The notes under the pieces are model-generated. The model made no database searches and was not told the DNA's origin. It saw nothing but the letters and a program-made list of their open reading frames with translations. DNA of 64,000 nucleotides from Edaphochlamys debaryana (taxonomy: Eukaryota > Chlorophyta > Chlorophyceae > Chlamydomonadales). Shown here piece by piece: positions 1-12,100 of this stretch. The stretch is taken from the NCBI GenBank assembly GCA_016858145.1, contig JAEHOE010000033.1, forward strand, positions 372,001 through 436,000, given 5' to 3'. The position numbers were made by a program, and so were the translations under genes. The first letter of the stretch is position 1. Each line of letters opens with the position of its first letter.

Positions 1-1077
1 AGAAAGGTACAGCAGCATGGTGGCCAGGCGCCACTTAGGGCCGGGCTCCAGGGAGGAGTCGCCAGAGTCGTAGTGCGCGCCGTAGGTCTGACCGTGTGCG
101 TAGCGGAGCACCTGCGGTAGCGGTAGGTATGGCACAAGGAGCGTGTGAGGAGCCGTTCCCGGCAGCACCGTGCCCGCCCGCGGAGGCCGCTTGGGCTCTG
201 GCTGCTGGCGGGCTAAGTCATTGCTAGGCTGGCACCTTTAAGAGGCAGGGAGCAAGGCGGGTACTGGGTGGGGGCGCACCTGGATGTCCTCCTGGTTCTC
301 AACGGGCAGGTGAGTCCACAGGGAGATGCGGCGCTCGATGCGGGCGATGATGGGGTCGTGCATGCGGCGGATGAACATGCCATAGCTAGTACGGATATCG
401 TCCTGGGGAAGGCAGAGGGTAGGCAGGGTGGGGGGTGAAGTGGAAACCTTCGGGTGGCCCACATGCGGGTTGAATGGCAGCAGCACGCGCCCGTGCGCGC
501 CAGACACGGCAAGCTGACGGAATGATGACAGTCCCCCAGAGCCTCGGCTCGACTCACCACAACACCCTCGCCATCAGAGCCGACGACGGTTGATCGCTTG
601 ATGCGGGGGGCGGCGAGCCTCACGATGTGGGCACGCTCAGCCTTGGAGAGAAAATTGTGAAATAGGTAGGAGCGGGGGTGGAGGCCGACCTGCTGCACCC
701 AAGGTGTCTGATCCTCCTCAAAGTGTTGACTGCCTTCATGGTGCTGCAGAGATACAGGGCAGCGGATGATATTGTGAGTTGCAAGGAGGCTGTGATTGGG
801 GTGAAGGTGCATGGAGGCTGCGTGCCGGAGCTGAGGCGCGCATGCCGATTGGACGTCGATGCCGGTTCCGGGGCCTACTCACCATCACGAGGGCCGATTC
901 GAGCAGGCGCTCGGGAAGACCACCCCATGTCTCCTTGCGGTCTGTTGCAAAGAATCGTGCAACCGGGGTCAGGAAAGGCCCGAAGGCAATTTACGCAACG
1001 GACCAGCAAAGTCACTCACTTGATGCTCTTACTGCTGCTGCAAGCAGCAGGACCGCCGTCACGGCGAGAAAACGCAT
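1..1077 (-). CDS. Prolyl 4-hydroxylase, secreted (partial, 5' end)
   Basis: Fe(II)/2-oxoglutarate dioxygenase that hydroxylates proline in secreted proteins; in green algae its substrates are hydroxyproline-rich wall glycoproteins. Visible exons: 1020-1077, 883-941, 558-743, 280-402 and <1-111; all four junctions keep frame. The ATG at 1077 opens a hydrophobic signal peptide (MRFLAVTAVLLLAAAVRAS). Residues 40-101 hold the P4H N-lobe (SYLFHNFLS, then KRSTVV), residues 102-142 the RTSYGMF and PVENQEDIQ motifs. The double-stranded beta-helix begins in the last exon with the iron-binding H-x-D pair His155/Asp157 (AHYD). The distal His and the 2-oxoglutarate Lys lie beyond the left edge. The family is clear; which P4H paralogue it is cannot be told. 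Confidence 0.93.
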
Positions 1078-3134
1078 GGCTGCCAAGGCAGAGCTCGAGG
1101 CGAGCACCGGGCGCAACAATCGAATTAGCGGGTGTCGGCAGAGGGCTTTGACTCGGCTATCAACGTGCTCTGCGAGTATGTGTTTCTACTCTGAACACTT
1201 GGGGTGTGACTATGAGTCTCGGGAGCAGCTCGCGGGCTTATGTAGCGGGCCCGATTGCGCTCTGTTGGGCGCCGCGGTACCCCATACGGTCCCCAGCCCA
1301 TGGTACACCCCTACGCCCACCGTCGCCTCGCAACGCCTAAATGGCTTTTGCTTTACACAGTAGCGGATATCGGATACCAATGCTCTGAGCTGCGAGCGGG
1401 GCCGGAAGGCTTACTCAAGGCGGGGTTCTGTGCTCGCCGTTACAGCTATGCTTACAGCGAAAGGTTTTGATTAGCTTGTTACTTGGAGCCCGAGTTTGCG
1501 TCTACCTGCGCGGGACATGCCCTCCAGCTTCCGCCGCTGCACGAGGCCATGTTTCCAATAACCCTTGATATTATACGCATGCTTCTGTGACGTGATGCTC
1601 TTGGGGGATGGGGAGGGTGGGGCCGCCTAGCGCATGTCGCATGTCGCGTGTCAATTCGCGTCCGACACTCCGGGTGGGGTGGGTCGAGACGGGGGTGCGC
1701 GGGCTACACTGGGAGACACGTAGGACACGGGCACAGGAAGCTGCGCATGCTCTGTACCCTTGCAACCCTGGCTTCTTGACAACCGCGTCCAGCCCACCGC
1801 GCTTCGCCACGCGCAAGACAGGGGGTTGAAGTGAAGGGGGCTGAGGCCTGAGGAGCTTTGGATGGACGTTAGATCGTAGGGACAGTACAGTGTGAGACAG
1901 TGCTGCGTAGCGCATTCAGCGCGACCCCGGTTCTGCACGCTCTGCACCGCTGCACTCACCCTAATACACTTCGTCTGCAGCGGTTGCGACTTGCGGCCTG
2001 CTCGCCCAAACCCACCTGGAGGGTGAGTCCCTGGTAAGTCCATGCCCTGCTGGAGTAGTGCTGCGAGGTAGAGCTGCAGAGGTACGGCTGCTGGTCGGGG
2101 ACTGGAGGTGAGGTACCTGCTGCGGGAGTTGCTGTGTACGTGTGTAATCTGAAGCCCAGAGGTGCAGAGGACATGACAGTGAGGGTTGTTCAGGGCACCC
2201 TACTGTCCCTACACCTTGGGACCAGCCGAGTGCAGCCCTCGCATGTGGAGTGCAAACCTGTATAAACGACCCACGCATGGCGTTATCTTGGTCAGTGCTC
2301 CACAAAGCAGAGCCACAAAGCCTCTCTTCAATGTCTTGCATGTGGCGCTGGCCACAGGCCCACAGCTCCTCCCTGCCCCTACATCACGAGTGCGGCACTC
2401 TACAACCCGACAACTGACACCCCCCGACACTGTTCTTCAGCCCTTGAGAAGCAAGAACGCGACAACTTCGTCTCCCTCGCCGGTTGCAATCCTCGCCACC
2501 ACCGCGGCTAGGGTCACGTTGCAAGCGCAAGCCGGCCCACAAGCAAACATGGCTGCTACCCGGCCATTGTAAAAGCGCTCAGACCTCAAGCTCCAAGCCA
2601 AGACCTCAGCAAATAGTGTTGATGCATGTCGTGTGCGTGCTTCAGAAGGCCTCCTGGCGTGCATCGCACGCCTTCATCATGTCACCATCCGTCAGACAGT
2701 TGGAGGCATAGAACCAGGTCGAGGTCCGGGCAGCTCATCGCAACACGGCTGCCGCTCAGCGCGCAACCCAACGCCCCACATCACTAAGCCAACTCCGTGA
2801 AGAGGAGCCATCAACACAGTCAAGGATGAATCAGCCCCAGACGAGTATGCGTCTATGCCCACCATGCCACTCCCGCCGTCGGTAGTCTATGACCCGAAGG
2901 GCAGATCCTCAAAGTCAAGTCATGGCCGTGCTGGTCTGCTGCCGCCGTTAGCGATGTTATTTCTCTCTATCCCCGTCAACACACGCCCCCACTGCGTGGC
3001 CCCCATCGCTCGGGAACGGCCTTGTGTCGTCCGCCACCATGTCAGTCTCGCGGGGCCTTCCCACAACGCAGTCACCCTCCCAAGTCCCTCAGAGCGCACG
3101 CCCACCGCCCCGTCTCTTATCAACCTGTGCCGCG
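1078..3134. other. Intergenic, 2.1 kb, no gene seen
   Basis: Lies between the P4H 5' end and the 3' end of the giant LRR gene, so it should hold the P4H promoter and the LRR-gene 3' UTR. Only short ORFs without splice-consistent neighbours occur. A 16-base string at 1422-1437 (GGGGTTCTGTGCTCGC) recurs near 25845 and 26135. Confidence 0.6.
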
Positions 3135-6100
3135 CTACGCAGGGGCCTGCCCTGCCGCTGCCCCCGCAGGTGCCTCCGCACCCGCTGTCGCCGCTCCTGC
3201 GGAGGCGGCCGGCGCCTCGTGTGCGGTCGGCGCGATGCCCCCCAGGGGCTGCGCTGCTGCCGCTGCGGCCGCCGCCATCGCGTCGGAGCCCATACTGGCG
3301 CCCGGCTCGGTTGCGTCCCCCGGCGTGGTGCCGTGCAGCGAAGCGTACGCATCGGTGCCCGTTACTGGCGTCATGCCGTACAGTCCAGGTGCGGCTGCAC
3401 TGCCGTACGCTTGCTGTACCTGTGCGGCCTGGTACGCCGCCAGCTGCTCTTGGTACTGTTGCATCTGCGCTTGTTGCATCTGGGCTTGCTGGTACTGCGC
3501 GTTGATGGGGTAAAACAACGGGCAGAGTTCAGAACGCAAGTTACGAACAGACAGGCGCAGGAGCAATGCACACATAAGTAGAGGCATGAAAGATATCCCC
3601 CGTCAAGGTGAGATGCACGCCAGCCATGCCCCGCTAGCGCTGCCAAGGTAGCCCTATCCACTCTCCCGGCACCACAGCGCTGACTGCCAACGTCGAGAAC
3701 CCACCTGCTGCATTTGGGCGTAGTAGGCCGCGTACGCGGGGTCATTTACGGCCGCCTGCTGCTGCTGTTGCATAGCTGCGAGGTAGGCCGGATCGTAACC
3801 CGCCGCTGCTGCCGCCTGTTGTTGCTGCTGCTGCTGCATTGCCGCCACGTAAGCCGGATCATATCCCGCCGCCACCGCCTGCTGCTGCTGTTGCTGCTGC
3901 AGAGCCGCCAGGTAGGCCGGATCATACTGCCCGTACTGCGCCGCCGCCGCCTGCTGTTGCTGTTGCATGGCCGCAAGATACGCGGGATCGTACTGTCCGT
4001 ACTGCGCCGCCGCCGCCTGTTGCCCGGCCGCCGCCGCCATGGACCTCGTTGCGCCGACGTCCGGCGTGGCGGCGAAGGCCGCGTAGTTGCCCACGTGCTG
4101 CTGCTGCTGCTGTACGGCAGCGAACGCGCTCGCAGGGTCGTACATGCCGTACGCGGCGGCCTGCTGTGCGGCGGCCGCCTGCTGCGCCGCCATCTGCTGC
4201 TGTTGCTGCTGAAGTTGCAGCTGGGCCATGGCCTGTACGACACAAAGGAGCGGCACAAGGTATGGGCGTCATACAGTGAGCTTCCAAGTCCCAACCCACG
4301 ACAAGAACCCCGGATCTTCCGACACCCCTACTCCCTACCCCCCCAGATATAAGCACAGTTCCTTTTCCTTAGCCCCACGGCCCGGTTCTCTCCTCGTTGG
4401 CCTCACCTGTTGCAGCTGAGCTTGGTACGCCGCGTCCATACCCCCCGCGGCGCCGCCAGCGCCGCCAGGGGCGTAGGCGCCGCCAGTGGCGGCCAGCGTG
4501 GCCGCTGTGGAGATGGCGTCAGCAGCGTTGCGCGCCGTCGCGCTCTTGTTGCGCCATTTGCCGGCGGCGCTCTTGGCGGTTGCCGTACCGACGAAGCTGT
4601 ACGGCGTGTACTGCTGATGGTACTCGGGGCGGTCGGCGGACGAGCCGAAGAACGCATTCGGCGCCGAGGGCTTCGGGACGCCGCCACCGAACTTGCCTTT
4701 GGGCGTCCCAACCTTCTGCTCCTCCTCCTCCTCGTCCTTCGCCTTGACAGAATCAGCGAAACGCAACCGATTCCCGAGCGCTGACGCGCTCTTGGTTCGC
4801 GCACTGAGGGCGCCCGCATCTGCAATTACCGCAGCCGCGGTCACGACCTTGGCGTCGTCCGCACGCGCGCTCGCGACGCGGCTGGGGCCGGCGCTGCGGC
4901 CAAACACGGACGCAATGAGCGCCGCACCGCGACCAGACTTTGTCCGCTGCGGCTGCTCGGCGCCAGCGCCCGCCTCCGCCTCAGCGCCCTTGTCGCCGGC
5001 ACCGCCCTGCTCTGCGTCCCCGTCCTTCCCGTTCTTGGCCTCGGCTTTGGGCGGCGCGCCTGGCTTGGCCGGGGCCGCTGCGCGGGCCGATGTGGGTCGG
5101 GAGACGGCTGCGGAGCCGGGGCGTGAGGCGCCGTCCTCGGGCGCCACGCGCACGCGGTGGGACATGGATGCGGAGCGCAGGCCCATGACCCGGTGCACGA
5201 TGGAGACGGGGTCGTCCTTGGCCGCCGCCTCCATGTCCTGAAGGTAGGCGGAAGGAGCGGAAGGGCAAGGGGAACAAAGGTGAAGGAGAAAGAGCGGAAG
5301 GGGAAGAGAGGCGGAGGTTAGGGAAAGAGAAGAGCACCAGGCGGCGGGGGAAAGGGGTAGCGGACGGCTTCAGGCAGGGGTCGCGTGGCCTGGTCGTCGT
5401 GCGTGCGGCGAGCAGGACGGAGCGGGTGCCGTACGGGCGGTGTGCTGTACCGTACCTGCACGTCCTCCAGCCTGTCCAGGCGCAGCAGGTCTTCTGCGAA
5501 ATGCTCCCCGCGCTGCCGGAAGGCATCGGGCACCGACACGCCCCTGCGCGGCAGCAGACCGAACGGTGGTGTCAGGAGGGTGTCAGCGAGCCAGACGGCT
5601 GCTGCAGTGAACTGTTTCCATTATTACTGTCCTCAGTGAGGCGTCTCTCACATGTACGCATAGTGGTGAATCGTCAGGCAGGCCTTGATCAGGGACGCCG
5701 CCGAGCCGGCCGCCGAAACGATGTAGACCGTCTCGGGGATGATGAAGCCCGCGCGGTACGACTCGCAGTACATCACCGACTGTACGGCAGGTTGTACGGC
5801 AGGGCGGGTGGGGCGGTGTGAGCGACAGCCGTCAGCAAAACTGGCAGAGCGCTTCACTGGGCTCTCACGCCTGATAAGGACCGACCCCGCCCGCGCCATG
5901 CGTTCCCCGCCCATGCATGCAAGCCCTGTTCCCGAGTCTTGCGCTCCAGCTCACCTGCGCGATGCCTTGCAGCATGGCGTTGCAGAAGGCCTCCATCAGC
6001 AGCTTCATCCGGAACACCCTGAGGTTGGGCGCCAGGCTAAAGCAGCCGGGCCGGCCGCCCAGGCACAGCTCCGCAAAGCTGCGGATGCAGGTGTTGAAGG

Positions 6101-9100
6101 ACTCTGGCGAGCCCAGCACAAAGCCCAGGATCACAGTCACGATGTCCCACGCAATCTCGTAGCAAATGCCCAGAGGGAAGGACACGAGGGCCCACAGCGC
6201 GGCCTGTCGGACCGGCAGGGCCCAGGCCACGTGCAGCCGGACGCCCCAGGCCAACGTGAAGTAGCCCTGGGGTAAGGAGGAGGGGCGGGCGAGGGGCGGG
6301 TGGAGTTGGTTTCGGGACTCGTGACTTGACCGGACGAGATAGATGCATTCGTTGGCCTGCTGGCCCCTCCGCCCGTGCCGTGAAGTGTGTGAAACCCTGG
6401 CGGCCCCTGCCTCCACGTGACCCCGAACGCCCTCTCTCACCAGCAGGATGCAGCCGACCACGATCTGCGGCGTCACGGACAGCGAGCTGCTCACGTAGGC
6501 CCCGATGAAGTAGAGGTCAGACGCGATGGAGAAGAGGTAGATCAGCGCGCCGAGGCGAGGGCCGAGCACCAGCCAGACGCGCCAGTAAGCGCGAAGGCAC
6601 TTGGACAGCATCGGCCGCTTGCCTGGCTTCTGGCCTGCGCCGTTCTCCGCGGCGTCCCCGCTCGCGTCGGTCTCCGCGTCCGTTGCGCCGCCCGGCTCGC
6701 CATCAGCGCCGTGCTTCTTCCTGTGCTTCTTCTTCTTCGCGAGCTCAGCGCCCGGCGCGGAGACTGCATTGGCAACGGCCATGAGCTGCGGCTCGGGCGC
6801 GACCCCGGCCGCATCGCCCGAGCCGCGACGCGAGCGCGAGTGGTCCCAAGCTCTTCTCGAAGCAGCAGCGGATGGGTCGTAGGGCACCGCGCCCCGGCGC
6901 GAGCGCTTTGACCGCGCGGTCAACGCCGATCGCACCGAGTAGGCGCGGCTCGCGACGCCAAAGCCCTCGCCGCTCCCATCCGAGTCGCTGCCATCGCCCG
7001 TGTAGGCTGACGTGTCTTCCGTATCGGACCCGGTGGGCGAGGTGCGGCGGCTCGTCGCGCGGCTGACCGCACGGCTCGCGGCTCGGCTCGCGGCGGCCGC
7101 CTTGTTGGCAGCTGCAGCCGCCGCGAGAGCGGTAGACACGCCCTTCTTGGCCGGCGGAGGCATCTGAGAAGGCTCGGGCTGATGGGGTTCCGGGGCTTCG
7201 GCCAAGGACGCGGCAAAGGCTGCAGCAGCGGCTGAGGGAGCCCGCTCCTCCTCCTCCTGACCGTAAGCCAGCGAGGCTGCGAAGGCGGCGGCAGCCGCCG
7301 ACGTGGCGACGGGCCCGCGCTCGTCCGGCTGGTGCACCGGCAGCGGCGGCGGAGCTGGCGGCGGCGCATGAGCGGCGGCCGCTGACGTCGGCCGCGGGGG
7401 CTTGGGCGGACGGCCCTCCTTGGCCGCTGACGCCGGCCTTGATCCGCCGCCACCGCCGCCGATGGTTGGCGGCATAGTCGGCGGCGGCGGCAGCGACAGC
7501 TCCTCCGCCGCCGAGCCCGACGTCGCGGACCCTGCCGCCAGGCGGCCGGCGCCGCTGCCGGGCCGGCCGCTGCCGGGCCGGCCGCCTCCGCCGGGCCCGA
7601 GCGAAGAGGCGGAGTGGCGTTCGCCGTCGGCAAACATGTTGTGGGCGTCGGCGGGGATGCCCGCCGCCGTCGGCGTCGACGCCTCGTCCGCGTCGCCAGC
7701 TGCCACCGCCGCCGCCGCTGCTGCACCCGCCGCTGCAGCGGCGGCCGCAGCCTCCTTTTCCTTCTTCTTGCGCTTCTTCTCCTTCTTTTTCCGCCGCCGC
7801 TCCTTCTCCTCCTCCGTCTCCGGCTCGTCCCCGTGCTTGTGCTTCTTCTTTTTGCTCTTTGACTTTTTGAGCTTCTTCCCGTCGGGCCCGACCTCACCGC
7901 CGCCTTCACTAAACTCGCCGCCGACAGCGTCCGCCTGGGCTTTCGCGTTCGCCTTGGCCCTCGCCGCCGCCTCGGCAGCACCACTGTCGCCACGCGACGG
8001 CATGCCGCCAAACCCGGGCATCGGCGGCGTTGACGGCGGCGGCTGCAGCTCCGGCGGTAGGTCCACCGTGGCTGCCGAAGCGCGCGGGGGCCCAAGCAGG
8101 CCCGCCAGGGGCCCAGACGCGCCCGGCTGCATGGAGAAAGACGGCCGCGACTTACTCGGCGACCCGCCGCCAAAGGAGCTGCCTGCCAATGACGTCTGCG
8201 GGTCCGGTTGCTCGAGGGCCAGCCCGGGCCCAAGCAAGCTCACGCGCCGGTTGCGGCGCGACGGCGTGCCGAGGAAAGACTCCCCACGGCCCGGGAACCC
8301 GCCGCCGTGCGACAGAGCGGCCATGAGGCCCGGGTCCCGAGACATGGGCCTCATCGCGTGGGATGAGTCAGGGAGCGGCAGCATCTGGGCCTGGCTGGGC
8401 CCGGACAGGCCCACGGCGTACGACTTCTGGCGCCGTACGACGGGCGAATCTGGTGCCGAGCCACCGTCGGTGAGATCCGCGGGGACCGCGAGGGGCAGGC
8501 GCTTGGTGCTGGGAACGGGGGGGCGCAAGGGCGGGGGCGCCTGGGGCCCGAGGGCAGCGCCTGGGTGGCGATGCCCGACCGTGGGGGAGGAGGGCTCAGA
8601 GTCAAGGTCAGCGTTGCCGAGGCCCGGGCCAGAGCCCTGGAAGATGGAGGCCGTTCGGCTGGTCATGGAGTAGGGGGAGCGGTCGGGCAGGAGCATGGCC
8701 GCTGCGGCCGTGTGGCCCTGGGGACCGCGGCGGGAGACCGTAGGCGAAGCCCCGGCGGTCCGGCCGCCGTTGCGAGACCCCGCTGGGGAGTCGGGTGGGG
8801 TGTCCTCGGCCTCCCCGACACCATCCACCATCTCCAGAGCCGTGCGGACGCCCGCCCTGGCGGCGGTCCCGGCCACGAGCCCCGCAGCCGCGAAGGTGTT
8901 GGCGGGAGCGGCGCCAGGCTCCGGCTCGGGAAGCGGCGGCGGCGGCGGCGGAGGGGCGGGTGTGGGCTCCTCCTTCTTGCCAAACAGCATCGCACGGAGC
9001 CCACCACCCCTCTTCTTGGGGACAGGGCCTGCCCCGCCGTCCTCCGTGCCCTCGGCGACAGGGCCAGCAGTGCTGGCAGCCGCCGGCGGCGCCGCTGAGG

Positions 9101-12100
9101 ATACCGACGCCAGACGCGACGTCGCCGGCGGCAGCGGCGCCGCCAGCGGCGGCAACGGCCCTGCCAGCGGCGGCGGCGGCACGTCCAGCGACGGCAGCGG
9201 CGATGGCTGCTGCTCTGCCGCGGTCGCCGCCGTCAGCGAGGCTGCGGACCGAGCGGGGCCTGCTGCTGTCGCCGCCGCCGCCGCCGTCCCGTCCTCTTCC
9301 CCGGCGTCCGTCCCGCCCGCTACCGGAGCTGCCGCTGCCGCCTCCTCGCCGGCAGCGAACCGCAGCCTCCGCTGGGTCTCCGCTCCTCCCGTGGAGCCCC
9401 TCCTGGGGTTCTTGATCACACTACGGCTACCGGCGGGGTCGAGCCGCGAAGACTCCCCGCCCAGTCTACCCCCGTTGGCAGCAGGCCCACCCGGGCCCGG
9501 CGTCCCTGGGCCCGCCTCTTCGTCTCCCGCATCTGTCCGCTCGCTCTTTTGCCGGCCAAGTCGCGGCGATCCGGCGGCGTTGGCGACAAAGTGCAGCCGC
9601 TCTAGAAGCTTGGCGGCAAAGGAGGGTCCCGAGGGGGCTGGCGGGGCGGGGTTGAGATCTGCTGCGTAGACCTCGCCCCGGGAGTGCGGCGCGGACTTGC
9701 CGCCGCCGTGGCTACGGAGGCCGCCGCCGTGGCTGGCCTCAGGTTCGCGATGGCCGTGGCGGCTGGCGGTTGATTTTTCGCCGTCTGAACCGCTCCCAGT
9801 GCCGCCGGTTGAGTGCCGTAGCGCGGCGGCGGAGGTCAACGGCGCGCGTGTGTCATCCTCGTACCAGGACGGTTGGCGCCAGACCTTGCCATCCAGCGCG
9901 TCCCTGGCAGGGCACACGGGGCGACACGAGAACAAGCTTTAGCACCAGCACCAGCACCAGCAGATGCGGAGGCCTGTGGGGGCAGCGCTGTCCCCAAGCC
10001 CCACACGCTCCTCAAGTCCGCAACGCTGGTGAGCAACAGCACCTTACGGTATGCTACATGCGCTCTGAGTTTCTAGCCTTGCCCCCTCGTTCACACCCGC
10101 CATTTGGCACCCTAGGCCCTCCACCAGCTGAGGTGACTCACTGCTTCTGACAGGCGTAGTAGCAGGGGATGGGAGCTAGCAGGGCAATCAACACAGCTGC
10201 CACAGGGATCCAAAGACCGAGCACGGGGTACAGCAGAGAGCCCACGTTCTTGTCGTAGCACCACTCGTCGGGCCGGGCCAGCCACTCGAAGTCAACCGTC
10301 GGGGCGTCCGTACCGGCGGTTGAGTTACCGGTAGAAACGGCGGCGGTGAGTGGCGGCGGTTCGGTTGAGACCCAGGACGCGAACTCTGCCATTAAGCCGT
10401 ACATCGGCCGTGCGGGGGCGTCCCAACTGCCCGGCGGGCGGATGTCGGCGGCGGAGGCTGAGTCTGGCCCCGGGCGAGATGCGTCGTACAACCTTCGCCC
10501 GAGAGTACGGGCGTCGGTGATGCCGTGCATGTCGTACGCGATGGCGACCTCGCCCTGCTGCTGGTAGGCGCGGTAGGACTGCGGACGCAGGGGATGGAGG
10601 GGCGGCATGGTGAGCGGCGGGCACAGACAGCAGCAGAGTTTACGCCAACAGGTTCTAGCAGCCGCAGACACGGCCGTGGCCGTGGCCCAGCACACCCTAG
10701 CCTCGCGCAGGAGCCTTGCCCGTCCCCCTCTCATCACCTTCCCACACGCTCTCCCGAGCACCACTCCTAAATCTCATACCTTGAACACGGCGCAAATCTC
10801 GGGTAGGTCCTGGGCCTCGATGGGCGGCCGCCGCACATTGGCCAGCGCCAGGCTGCCGCCCAGCGCCCCCGACACAACGGACACCCACAGCGCGGGCCGC
10901 GGGAAGGCGGAGCGCAGGGCCTCCGGGTCGAGCTGGATGCGTGTGCCGCCCACCTGCACGGCGCGGCGCGTTTGCGGGGATGGATGCAAGGGGCCAAGGG
11001 TGCTGCATCCTGAGCGAGCGTAACGAGAGAGTGTGAGAGAGAAAGTCATGACAGACAGAGTCATAGGTAGCAGGTACCTCGACGTCATGGCGGATCGCTA
11101 TACGGCCGGCCGGCCGCGTGTTCACCCACCTTTGCGACGCGGGACAGGTCGGCCCACGAGATCCCCTGCACCAGCCCCGACAGCCCCGTGTTTCCCGACA
11201 GGTCCAGACGCCGCATGGAGCCCACGGCGGACCAGTCGGAGGGAACGGTGCCCTGGGGAGGGGGTGGATGGAGGGATGCAGGAGCGGAGTTGAGCAGGGC
11301 GCAGGATGGGAAACGGGTTGCAAGACGGGGGCTGCAACGATGGGTTAATGGCAGACTTGGGCCGGCTTTAGGGGATGCACGGCGTGTACGGCATGTACAG
11401 CTCACCGTCAGTTGGTTGTTGGACAGGTCCAGCTCCGCCAAGGCCAGGCCCAGCCACGCGGCCGGCAGCGTGCCGCTGAGGGCGTTGCCGCCCAGCCGCA
11501 GCGTGTGCATGCTGCGCCGCCGGTTGTACGGCGCGGGCGGCGGCGGCGACGGCGGCGGCGGCGAGTTGGCGCCCGTGCTGGACCCGATCTGGGTCAGCCG
11601 CCGGCCGCCGCCGCTGACGTCAGCGTCGTGCTCCGACAGCTGGCGGCGGCGGCGGCGGAGGCCCTCGTAGTCCCGGAGGTGGCTGGCGTTAGTGAGGGCG
11701 GCGGGCGCAAGGAATGTGGCCCAGGAGAGAGGCAGCGGACCGCTCAGGCGGTTGCCTGCAAGGCGTCAAAGGGGGCGAAGGCATTGGCGTTTGGCACCGG
11801 AAGCCGGCAATCTAGATACAGCGTAAGCACAGCTACCGCTGTAACTGTCAGCAACCGCAAGCGAGTACGGCACCGTTGGCCTGTGTACCTGTGAGGTCCA
11901 GTACGATGGCGCTCTCCAGCAGGGCCCAGGACTCGGGCAGCGATCCCGACAGCGCGTTGTGGGAGAGGTCGACCACGAGGGCACTGCAGGGGCGTGCGGG
12001 GGTGTGGGCAAGGGCGTGAGCTGAATGGAGGCGCTTCCTAGCGGGTGCTTAACTGGCCATGTAATGGTTATGAAAGCAACGTAGGGATGGCGTGGGGCGG

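Noticed and set aside
7402..9669. Long plus-strand ORFs (423 and 324 codons) opposite the giant gene's linker exon
   Set aside because: Shadows of GC-rich minus-strand coding sequence: low-complexity Ser/Pro/Ala/Arg translations, no splice partners, no motifs. The same applies to 14954-15823 and to the minus-strand ORFs across 44466-45590 and 52575-54072.
10138..10142. TGA as the end of a separate LRR gene
   Set aside because: The TGA is part of a GTGAGT donor, and splicing from 10142 to 9903 keeps frame exactly. No ATG with a promoter-like upstream region precedes the next exon. Kept only as the alternative model.
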